DNA of 64,000 nt from Miscanthus floridulus. Its lineage: Eukaryota; Streptophyta; Magnoliopsida; Poales; Poaceae. Below the pieces are notes generated by a model that saw nothing but the letters and a program-made list of their open reading frames with translations, made no database searches and was not told where the DNA came from. The DNA lies in NCBI RefSeq assembly GCF_019320115.1, contig NC_089595.1, positions 110,190,461-110,254,460 of the forward strand, read 5' to 3'. Made by a program: the position numbers and the translations under genes. This document shows positions 45,374 to 55,545 of this stretch, piece by piece (the stretch's first letter is position 1; each line of letters begins with the position of its first letter).

Positions 45374-48300
45374 ATGGCAGAGCCAGACCAGCCGGAGGAG
45401 ATGCCGCCGCCGATGCCGCCGCCAGCCATCCGCCTGGGGCCTCCGCACCCGTACCTGAAGACGCACGGGGGCAAGGTCGCGAGGCTGCACCGGTTCGACT
45501 GGGCCGTGCTGCTCCTCCTCGTCGCCGCCGAAGTCGGGCTCAACCTCATCGAGCCGTTCCACCGCTTCGTCGGCGAGGACATGCTCACCGACCTCCGGTA
45601 TCCGTTGAAGAGCAACACCGTGCCCGTCTGGGCCGTGCCGGTATATATATACAGCCTTCCCTGCGACAGCCGCGACAGAACAGAATTACTCGTCGCTGGA
45701 TTAGTAAAAGATAGCTGCTTTGGAATTGAATCGCGCAGATATACGCGGTGATCGGCCCGATCATCGTCTTCGTCGGGGTGTACCTGAAGAGGAAGAACGT
45801 GTACGACATGCACCACGCCATTCTAGGCAAGCTCTTGGGCCTTGGCCCTGGCGCCATCATCAGTTTTTTCAGCTGTTCTTCTTCAGACTCTTCTGACTTG
45901 TCGGTTCGGTTCACGTGGGTGGCTGAGCAGGCCTTCTGTTCTCCGTGCTCATCACCGGCGTGCTGACCGACGCGATCAAGGACGGCGTTGGCCGGCCGCG
46001 CCCCAACTTCTTCTGGCGCTGCTTCCCTGACGGAGTGCCGGTGAGTTCTCCTGTTCTGGTTTGCTCTTGATTATCACCACATCATGCGCTGAAAATGCAT
46101 GAGTGATTCGCTCGCTCCATTTCAGAAGTACGACAACATCACAAGAGGAGTCCTATGCGACGGCGTCGCGAGTGTGATCAAAGAAGGGCACAAGAGCTTC
46201 CCAAGTGGCCATTCTTCATGTAAGTGACCAGACCACCCCTGCAGGCTGCAGCTCTGAAACCCAGACATTCGACAGTCTGCTGACTGATACTGAGGCAGCA
46301 TACCTTTCCTTCACGTCCGACCTCCATTACTCCATTCCAGGGTCCTTCGCTGGGCTAGGCTTCCTGTCGTGGTACCTGGCAGGCAAGGTGAAGGCGTTCG
46401 ACCGGCGCGGCCACGTGGCCAAGCTCTGCGTCGTCGTCCTGCCGCTGCTGCTGGCGGCGATGGTGGCGGTGTCGCGGGTGGACGACTACTGGCACCACTG
46501 GCAGGACGTGTTTGCCGGTGGGATTCTTGGTACGCACTTGCACTTCCCTGTTTCGAGTTTCAACTGCCTCACCAACTGTCCGTGTCGTCCATCTGCTGCC
46601 AACTACGGAGTGCTCCTCTGAACAGAGATCTCATCACGCTCACGCGCTCGTTGGTGTTGCTTGCCTCTGCAGGGTTGGTGGTGGCATCCTTCTGCTACCT
46701 GCAGTTTTTCCCACCGCCATCTGGTGAACAAGGTACGCGGCATCCTGTGCATGTGCAGTTGCTACACGAACGACAATCCAGCCTGCATTGTTTTATTTCG
46801 AGCATAGTACAGCGCTCACGTACACATTACATAACACGTAACGTAACACCCGTAGTTATTTACTTACCTCTATAAACATACTTACATACGCAAGCGTGGG
46901 AAGCCGAGTTAACTCAGTTGGAAACATACGCATGCATAGGAAGCTGAACTAATTCAGTTGATCGAGAGTGTAGTAAATGTATGTATAGACCATTTAGATT
47001 CAACTTCTCATCAAGACGAATTTAGATCTCTATTTTCTTCTTAATTAATTATTAGTTATAATTATGATTATATATAATTAATATAAAGATGCTACCTGCT
47101 TCCGTATAGTTTTTTTTAAACAAGTTATTGTCAACGGGTACATCGGTCACTAGTAACCTTATTATTACTTTTTTGATGTCATTCTTACTTATTATTACTA
47201 GTTGGAGGCTTGAATACAACACAAGACGCGACAAAAGAGATAAATCCTTGAAGTTATCGGCAAAATCTACATCTAAATTTCCAACATATGTTATTATGGA
47301 AAAAGTTTAAATAAATATGTAAATTAGGTATAAAAGAATGCATGGGCTATAATTATATATTTCTATTATCCTAGTATATGGCCAATAAAAGAAGGCTCCA
47401 TGATAATTCCCAAGGCCTAGAAATTACCATGTTATTATAAAATGGAATTAAAAGTACCACTCTACATGCTGATAAATTACCTATGCCATTACGCAACAAT
47501 TAACCCAGAAATACTCTTAGGGCCTGTTTGGATCCTTGAAATTGAATTCATTCTAATAATTACAATTTAGACATAAATTAATTAAGCTAATATAGTTGTA
47601 TATGGAGTATATTTGTATATTTATTATTAGACATACAAGGGACATACTTATATGTTGCATTTCTATTGTAAGGAAGTGAGTTAAAGAGTGTGATATAAGT
47701 TGAAGAGTAGAATTATAGCATAGTGATCTAAAGAATCCATTTTTATCTCCCACCCTATGAATTTGAGATATGCTTTATTTGTGAGTTTGGAAAAGTTATG
47801 GAATGTCAAATTCCAAGCTAAATAGCCTAATCCATTAAGTAGATTTCAATTCCTCCAAAATGAAGAGATCCAAATGGCCCCTTATATCTATTTGTCTGTT
47901 ACCAACACATGCCACTATTAAAAAATAGTTTCTATTTCAAGTATGAAAACTAAGAATAGAAAAAAAAAATCAAAATACAAAGACCCGGTCACGTGGCAAT
48001 TTAGTAAGGCGTAATTCATAGAGCTAATGGTAGAACTTTGATATCCAGCGACGAAAACGGGCGTTGATGGAGCCATTAATATGCAAAACAGGATGTCAAA
48101 GTAAATTGTATAAGAGGATATGAATATTTTGTTTGTATCGATCTTGGTTCCATATGTAATTTGAGCTCATGGTATTAACCAAAACAATAATGAGAGATAT
48201 AGGCCGAATATTGATAATGATTGAATAACTACTTTTGTTGACATCAAAAGGTAATGAAGCCATTGACATAGAGTAGGACAACGGAGTAAAAATGGATAAG

Positions 48301-51300
48301 AAGAGTCCAAATTAATTTGAATAAAAATTATAGGACACGTTAGTAGAATAGGTGATAAGAGTGCAAGTTGAGTTGCATAAAAATCAAATAATGTACTAGA
48401 AATGATTGAGCGTGTCACCTTGCTAGTTACAATGTTTTAGTAATTATGAGAAATATGCATTTCACAACTCATATGCTAACGCACTAACTATTCATCTAAT
48501 ATTATATGAATATCCATGACAATTTATGCAGGTGAGTTCACTTAAAATTTATACACTAAAACATTATGGCATATGTATATTGATAGTATAATTGTAAGTA
48601 TTCTATTTTCTTATAAAAGTACAACCACACATATAATTCTTTGACAGAGGAAATTAGATACCTTGAGCAGTGGAAGAGGTGTCGGTGTTTCGAGCAAACA
48701 CCAACGAGTAAATTTGTGTTATTGCGCGTCTGACCCGGATGGTGTGCTAAAAAGATATAAGATTTATACTTGTTCGGGCAGAATGTCCCTACGTCCAGTT
48801 CATGGCTGCTGCTCGTGTTATTAGCACCAAAAAGTTCGTAGTAGGGGTTATAAACGGGCGAGAGAGGGAAAGGTCCCAAGTCTCTGATGGAAATATCGAA
48901 TGGATGTTGAGAGCTTGATCGCTGCTCAGCTATGCGTGATGTGATGCGTGGTGTGTTAGAATCGATCCTTCAGTGGGGTGCCCTGCCATCCCTTTATAGG
49001 CCAATGGAGAGTAGTGATTACAGATGTGAGAAAGAAGAAAAACCAGAGGCAAAGGAGGTCCTTCAAAGATACCGGGTCTTCCTTTTCCTCTGTGTGAGCC
49101 CCGCTGACATAGCAGGCGGTGCCAGGGATAACCCCACGCTGGGAGCACGTCCGCTGATCTTGTCATGTCCTAGCGTGGTCAGCAAGTTGCCACATCCCAT
49201 CCCGCCCCAGCGGGCGGGTGGCGCGACGGACCAGGGTGCTGATTCGTGGCCATACAGGGAGCAGACAATGCAGAGACCGCACGTCCGTTACTGTAGGTGA
49301 TGCGAGTTTCCTCCTAGACCGTAGTGGTTGTCGTGAGCTACCGTCAGGATCCGCGCCAGAGGGCAAATGGCGGCGCCCACAACACTGTAAGACAAATGTC
49401 GGCGCCTATAATACTATTTGGGCTCTGACTTGCCCGGAAGGGCTTAAAGTGCTCGTCTTGTCACATCCTGACGGTACTTTCCTGCAGGCGTGCAGTGTAT
49501 GGTCCTCGGTATTGTGGTTGACTTGAGTGCCTGCCTTATCTGCGCGTGTAGTTATGAAGGAGCAGCGCGCAGACGGAGTTTGTCCTCAGACGTCGGGCGA
49601 GGCGGAGCCAGCCCTCAGACGTCGGGCGAGGCGGAGCCAGCCCTCAGGGGTCGGGCGAGACAGAGTTTGCCCTCAGACATCGGACGAGGCGGAGCCAGCC
49701 CTTAGACATCGGGCGAGGCGGAGCCAACCCTCGGGGGTCGTGCGAGACAGAGTTTGTCCTCAGACGTCGGGCGAGGCGGAGCCAGCCCTCGGACGTCGGA
49801 CGAAACGGAGCCCGCAGCCTTGGTGGTTTGGACGAGACGGGACCCACTGGGAAATATAGTTGCGTTCTTGATCGCTCTGATGAATTAGCGTTGATGGGTA
49901 TCAACTCCTCTTCTTCGGGTACCCTACTTTTGGTCCCCGACAGAAGGTGAGTGTAGAAGAAAGGTGGCCATGACCTCCATGGATTTTGAGATTCATTTGG
50001 AGCAACACAATGTGGTTGTTAGATTCAAATATTAATATATTATTTCTTGAGGGTAGCACTATTGGCATCTCCTAGAGCTGACTTGCATTGAAGCACTGCC
50101 GTCAATCTTGGATGCCATGGAGTACAATCTAGAACAAATAGCCCTTATTTTTAATGAACTTCAAAGGATAGTTTTAAGTAAAAAAAACTATAGTAAACCA
50201 ATAGTTTCATCTTAACATGCAAATAAAAAAACTTAGCATCTAATAAGTTCAAAGTTTGAAATTTTGATCCATAAGACTTAGCAGCTAACATTTCAAGTAA
50301 ATACATACTGAAGACACATGAAGCCATGAAGGTGCTAGAGGGGGGAGGGGGGGGGGGGGGGGGAGTTGAGGGAGAGCTGTACCAAAATGGTTGAAAGAAA
50401 AACATAGATAATTGATAATCTATCACAAACTGAACATATATTACAAAGTATGTATTAAAATGACATTAGGAAGTTTTACATTAATGAATGCAACTTTAAT
50501 ATGAAAAGTCTACATGTAAACATGCATGTCTCAAGGGACGAACGTAGGAATAATGGATCTTAGGGGGGCTGTCTTTCCTTCTTCTTCCTCCCGCCCCTCC
50601 TCTTCTTATTTATCTCCTTTTCTTCTCTCTTCCCCTCTCTTCTCCCTCTCTATTAAATCCATGGAGCTCTGGCGGCTAGGGGGGCTTGAGCCCCCACAGT
50701 TCCCACACTAGGTCCACCCCTACATGTACCATTTGCTGTGACAACCTCTTCGATTACTCATTACGTGCATTTATGCACCATCAGTGGACCAAGGGCTTGT
50801 ATACAAATGATTCGATGCCATTTCGATTATAATTCATAATTAAGCAAGTGCAATTTCCCTATCACATGTGTAACCTGTGCACTCTAGGTTATGCTGTCAC
50901 TATGATCTAATGATGAGTTACACCTTATGCACATGTGCGCTGCCATCAGTTGTTCAACAATGCATGCTTCAAATTAGAAAATAAATAAAGAAACATAACA
51001 TAGAAAAAATAATTTATTTAGTTATAGTACTAAACACAAACTTTTAATAATTATACATCTACTAAGATTTAGTCCATATATAAAAGTAAGGATCGACTGG
51101 ATAGTTTGTCTAAAAAGTAAAAGAGAAGAAATGTGCAAGGGGAAAAAACCAAACGTTTTTTTTGTTTATCTGAACTTAATTAGGTCTGGGCTGAAATAGG
51201 CCCAGTTATTTTCTTTAACAAAAAGGCCCACGGTTTCTTGGAGCAGGCCTTATGCCATAATGGGCCGAAGTATGCTCTGCGTCTGTCTCACTCAAAGAGT

Positions 51301-51602
51301 CAAAGTCCATCTATGATGTCCATTTCCAGGATTCGTTTTTCTTCTCTTTATTTATGCCAGCACAAGAGTACTAACTACTAAGACTAGTTGGCTGATGTCT
51401 TGCCCGTGGAATTGCAGGATTTTGGCCCCATGCGTACTTCGAGCACATTCTTCACCCTGAATACGAGGGCCAAGCGCAGTCAACAGCAAACTCGAACCAC
51501 CACCGATCCCTGTCCACAAGGGGCCCTGTTGCAGTGGAGATGAGCGCCACGAGCCAGGAAGCGTTAGATTCTACTATGGAAGAAGGACGCAGAGCTCGGT
51601 GA
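45374..51602 (+). CDS. LPP: Lipid phosphate phosphatase (PAP2 family), 330 aa
   Basis: Membrane enzyme that dephosphorylates phosphatidic acid and related lipid phosphates, giving diacylglycerol for lipid signalling (family role). Exons: 45374-45640, 45739-45826, 45931-46040, 46126-46219, 46341-46529, 46673-46732 and 51418-51602; phases join cleanly to 331 codons with the stop. The three PAP2 signature motifs are present: KDGVGRPRP (residues 135-143, K-x6-RP), PSGH (181-184) and [12 protein letters not shown] (231-242, SR-x5-H-x3-D). Hydrophobic helices lie near residues 44-58, 91-105, 119-132, 188-200, 214-230 and 246-258, the usual six. The second intron appears to start with GC (CTAG|GCAAGC), not GT. 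The last intron is 4.7 kb and carries a MITE and a solo LTR, so the final exon (starting [12 protein letters not shown]) is far from the rest. Likely collinear with the rice chromosome 1 LPP next to the AP2/B3 gene. Confidence 0.92.
47520..47881. mobile_element. PIF/Harbinger-type MITE, 362 bp
   Basis: Ends GGGCCTGTTTGGATCC and GATCCAAATGGCCCC are inverted repeats. TTA flanks both sides (47517-47519 and 47882-47884). Interior AT-rich with inverted pairs such as gaattgaattcattc and attgaaatc-type words. Confidence 0.78.
48680..49942 (-). mobile_element. Solo Ty3/gypsy-type LTR, 1,263 bp
   Basis: Plus strand begins TGTCGGTGTTTCGAGC and ends TTTGGTCCCCGACA. On the minus strand it starts TGTCGGGGACCAAAAGTAGG, a typical grass gypsy LTR start, with a TATA box (cctataaaggg, near 48990) in that direction. 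No internal retrotransposon genes flank it. The flanking pentamers (agagg and gaagg) do not match well, so the target duplication has decayed or the ends are off by a few bases. Its orientation opposes the LPP gene. Confidence 0.78.
49565..49820. repeat. 29-bp GC-rich tandem repeat inside solo LTR
   Basis: About nine degenerate units of cagacgtcgggcgaggcgg plus agccagccct. Most are 29 bp apart, and two variant classes (gaggcggagccagcc and gagacagagtttg) alternate irregularly. Lies in the part of the LTR nearest its 5' end in the element direction. Confidence 0.85.
50340..50363. repeat. Poly-G tract in LPP intron
   Basis: Twenty-four bases of G with one A on the plus strand, the second such run in the window (the other is at 16449-16470). 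Confidence 0.9.
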
Positions 51603-54064
51603 CAGATCGGAATGCTGCCTGCTTTATGAACAGCTTCAGTCTTCAGAGTCGCTTTCTTTTCTGTCTTTCTTTTTGCTCTCTTGACAGATGTTGTAGGTAG
51701 GTGAAGTATAATGATGAATGGATTCGTCCACCACAGTGTTCATATGTTTGGGGTAGTACGATGATGATGGTGGTGGTGGTCACCGGCCGATAGATCAGTG
51801 CGTCTGCATGATTAGCACGAAGGAAGCATGCGTGCGCCACATTCAGATTCCTGTGTCGTGGATGGATGAGCACATCTCACCTAGGAGTAGTTATGATTGC
51901 CAGAGTATAAAAGGAGGTGATATTCTCCATATTTTCCTCATGGTTCAGTCAGTCACATGCTGGGGTGTTTCGTTTCATCAGTAAAGATAGCTGGTGGGCA
52001 CGCCGCGGCATGACACCGCAGATGGCATTGGCATATACTGTCTGATATATAGTACTACAAGTCTAGGTTCAGTGAAGATCAATATGTATATATCTTACTG
52101 TAGTCTTTACTACTCTTTTAGTCTAGGAAGCGTACGAGTATCAGTATCATGAATAATGCCACAGCTGTTTGTGATCGACTTGTGACCTGTGTTCAGCTAC
52201 AAATTAATACCAGTAAAAGAATTACAGCTCGTGTGTCTTGACTTGCTCAGCCACTGTGAAGGACCAGTCCATCTGTATCATTAGTATAGTAAGGCCCCGT
52301 TTAGATCCAAAATTTTTTGGATTTTGGCTATTGTAGCACTTTCGTTTGTATTTGACAATTAGTGTCTAATTATGGACTAATTAGGTTTAAAAGTTTCATC
52401 TCGTGATTTCTCACCCAGCTGTGCAATTAGTTTTTTTTTCGTCTACATTTAGTACTCCATGCATATGCCGCAAGATTCGATGTGACGGGTACTGCGTAAA
52501 TTTTTTTGGAATCTAAACAGGCCCTGATAAAGTAGGAAGCCAAAATCACGGAAATCGTTTATTTTGTACGCCAGAGATGACTTGGTTAGTCCAAGACTCG
52601 AGTCTAGTACTACTGGACAAACGTACACGGAGTACTATTCTTGATGGGAAATGCTGTGAATTCCCCCGGCCGGGCCGGGCCGTGCCGTTGGAAAGGCTAG
52701 CTCCTGAAAACACTACTGCATGGCAATGGCATATGGGAAACGATCGGTTTGGACGCAGCAGGTGGGGACTTGGAGATCAGATCATTCACAGCTGACAGCT
52801 ACCTAGCTCACGTGTTGCCTCTGCTTTCTTCGTCCACGTGATTTCCCTTTGGTTTTCTTGGCAGGAATCGTTCCCTTCCCCTAGCTAGCAGTACTCTATC
52901 TCCGACTCTCCGCCATCTTCTGCTACGCGATTCAGACATTCAGGTGATAAAACGTTTCCAGAACCCTCAAGTCCCCAACCAGATCGCACCCGTGAGCCTT
53001 CCGATCTAAAACAGACGATGATCAGCAAAAATCCACCGAAACATTGAACCCCTGCAACTGCATTCATATACTGCATATATACATGTGCAGTTTATATGTT
53101 TATTCTTCCCTGTGCATGTGGTGTGTATATTGTGTAAGTAGCTGGTCATCATGGTCCATGGAGACGCATCATCAGCCTGCAGAGAAAGAGACACATGCAC
53201 AGCACACTTGCTCCTGTTCTGTGGCTCTAGGCTGTTCGAACATGATAAGGTTTGAATGGATCCATCCATCAGGCAACTTGGCTGTGCTGTGCTGTGGTGG
53301 TGCTCCATCGACCATCGTCCCACACATGCAAGCAGAGAAAAATACAGAGCTGATATGAACCTGACACGGCGACTTGATTGTTACCTTTCTTTGCCCCCAA
53401 GGCTGCGCAACGTCCCTGCAGAAACTTCCGTTTCATGTGCAACCTTGTCTGGGTGAGCGTGAGCCGGTGACCAGTTGGTGATGTTTCTGCCGTCAACGGG
53501 CGCCATTTGAAAATTGGCGCCCAACTGCATGCTCAGCGTAATATAATGGCCATCAGTAATTCAGTATTTATGCACTTTGTATATGTCGGCAGAGATCAGT
53601 CCTGAAACAGCATAGTTATATAACTAGAAATACTCGCGGCCTTGCCGCTTATGGCCAGTGTGAGAGCTGCTTGCAGTGTTCATGGGCCTTTTTTTCCCCC
53701 ATTCGAGTCGTTTTAACAAGTGTAGTAGGATAAGTATTTATTTATTGCAGATACATGGCGAACGCCGTGGTTGGAAAAATTGAGTGTTCGTCTTTTTCTC
53801 TGTTGATAAAGTGTATACTTGCTATACAAAGACAGTAAGTGCTTAGATACACAAACAAGTATCATTGGAGCTTGGTAATCTTCAGCAACTAGGAAAGTAA
53901 TTTAGCAGCTAAAGTTTAGTTCCTTAACTGAAGAACTATGGCGACATTGTGGGCGGTGAGAAATTCTTAACAGATCATACTGCTTACAACCTTGACATTA
54001 CAAAAACTAATATAGTACGCCTGAGCAGAGGGAGTGAACATAATCTTTCTCAAAAGGTAGGTAC
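51603..54064. other. Intergenic region downstream of LPP
   Basis: The first few hundred bases are the LPP 3' UTR. It includes one MITE (52293-52524) and a small perfect-arm hairpin (gggcgcca ... ttggcgccc, about 53499-53522). Short open frames near 53006-53496 have no domains. No other gene seen. Confidence 0.45.
52293..52524. mobile_element. Tourist-type MITE, 232 bp
   Basis: Ends GGCCCCGTTTAGATCC and GGAATCTAAACAGGCCC are inverted repeats. Flanks TAA (52290-52292) and TGA (52525-52527) are one mismatch from the expected trinucleotide duplication. Same family as 20879-21117 (shared tatggactaattagg and gattcgatgtgac). Confidence 0.82.
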
Positions 54065-54242
54065 TGTTGAGTTGTGATCCAAATTCCCGTAAGCCGTCGT
54101 CATCCGATATAGTGAAGATTTGTTGGCTGATGCCCGTGGTTTTTTCCCTTTTTCCTTAGGAGAGTTTTCCACGTTAAAATCTCGTGTCCCCTGTGTTTGA
54201 TCTGTTGTTCTTCGTCGTTTACATTGCCTATCGTTTATAACA
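54065..54242 (+). repeat. Copia LTR, 178 bp, internally deleted
   Basis: Starts TGTTGAGTTGTGATCC and ends TCGTTTATAACA. It matches both ends of the 310-bp solo LTR at 4581-4890 but lacks about 130 bp of the middle, including the TATA-like segment. A primer-binding site (tggtaccagagc, 54245-54256, initiator-Met tRNA type) follows. Confidence 0.85.
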
Positions 54243-54280
54243 AGTGGTACCAGAGCTTGGTTTCACATTGGGGTTTCGCG

Positions 54281-54870
54281 ATGGCATCGATGAAGTTTGA
54301 TCTACCGCTGCTGGATTACGAGACGAAATTTGCGCTGTGGCAAGTCAAGATGCGGGTGATTCTAGCACAATCTTCGAATCTTGATGAAGCGCTGGATGGT
54401 TTCGGAGGCAAAGGGCAGAAGTCATGGTTCGCTGAAGAGAAGCGGAAGGATCGTAAGCTCTGTCTCTGATTCAACTTCATCTACATAATGATATTTTGCA
54501 AGAAGTGCTGCAGGAGAAAACTGCCGCAGAACTTTGGCTCAAGCTGGAATCGATCTGCATGTCCAAGGATCTAACCAGTAAGATGCACGTGAAGATGAAG
54601 TTGTTCACGCACAAGCTGCAAGAAGGTGGTTCGGTGATGAACCACTTATCGATCTTTAAGGAGATCGTTGCCGACCTATTCTCGATGGAGGTAAAATATG
54701 ATGATGAAGATTTAGCTCTTCTACTGTTATGCTCACTGCCTAGTTCGTTTGTAAATTTCCAAGATACCATACTATTAAGCCGTGATGAACTAACCTTTGC
54801 AGAAGTATATTCCAACGCTAATTCATCTAAGGCTTCAATAAAGAGGCTTAGATGCAGGGACCACATGGCC
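54281..54870 (+). pseudogene. Ty1/copia gag, frameshifted
   Basis: From ATG 54281: MASMKFDLPLLDYETKFALW starts a UBN2/gag-type protein. The frame stops at 54467-54469 after a one-base loss and resumes in another frame (QEVLQEKTAAELWLKLES ... LLLCSLPSSFVNF) to about 54850. The zinc knuckle, pol and 3' LTR are absent. The element appears cut off by the LINE-like sequence that follows. Confidence 0.8.
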
Positions 54871-54904
54871 TACAGGCTCCTCCAAATGTTCAGCAAGGCA
54901 GCAA

Positions 54905-55545
54905 ATGCAGAATCAGGCAAACAATTGGGACTTTTGGATTGAAGTATTGCCAACTATTGGTCAGCAGGTGCAGCAAGAGGTGGTCATTCCCCAGCAGCTT
55001 GGGATAGTGCAAGACCTGAATGAAATCCCATAACCTAAAGACCCTCAGGAAGTGCTTATCTTCCCTCCTCAGGCAGCAATGTTGGATCAGATTAATGAGT
55101 TAGACTGGGAGCACGTTGATAACGAGGTGGAAATGGAAATAGCTCAGCAGGCTCCACCCCAGCCACCTCAGGCTCAACCAGAGCTTGTTGATCCCCCTCT
55201 GCAGCTACCCCTTAATCTAGAGAATCTAGAAGCCTTCATGCACCATGAAATCCCTGAAGATTCCCTAACGAATGGCGCTGAGCTTGCTGGGTTGAGCCAC
55301 ATTTGCAGAAGTGAATTTGAACTGATGCTATACAGAGCAAAAAAAGAAGTACTTCCCAAGAATTCAGGAATGGATAAGCCAATTACTCTAATCTGGAGGC
55401 CTCTAGTGTTCTCCCTGTTTCTTTTTTTCTTTCCTTTCCTAGTCCCCTAGGATTCTCACAGCTATCCTGCATTGTACTCATTTTGTTTGCTTTACCTTTT
55501 AATATATTCTAGTAGGGGCTCCTTGCCCCTCCTGTTCTTTAAAAA
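54905..55545 (+). mobile_element. 5'-truncated LINE-like element
   Basis: An open frame interrupted by one stop (at 55031-55033) reads NNWDFWIEVLPTIGQQVQQE, then QDLNEIP, and continues from about 55052 to 55450 as an acidic, Pro/Gln-rich protein (PQPPQAQPELVDPPLQLPL). I associate the DLNEIP phrase with ORF1-type proteins of grass LINE-like elements. The 3' end has aggggctccttgcccctcctg followed by A8 near 55540, matching the tails at 17392-17431 and near 58900. The exact 5' junction with the copia gag is not clear. Identity as a LINE is inference. Confidence 0.6.

Larger units (their letters stand above)
46733..51417 (+). other. LPP last intron, transposon-rich
   Basis: Starts GTACGC and ends TTGCAG. 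It holds a TTA-flanked MITE (47520-47881), AT-rich unassigned DNA (46860-47510 and 47890-48670), a solo gypsy-type LTR (48680-49942), a poly-G tract (50340-50363), and a possible gagccccc-type repeat (50520-50730). Confidence 0.8.

Noticed and set aside
49218..49859. Possible repeat protein encoded by the 29-bp array
   Set aside because: Unit length is not a multiple of three and the sequence lies within an LTR.
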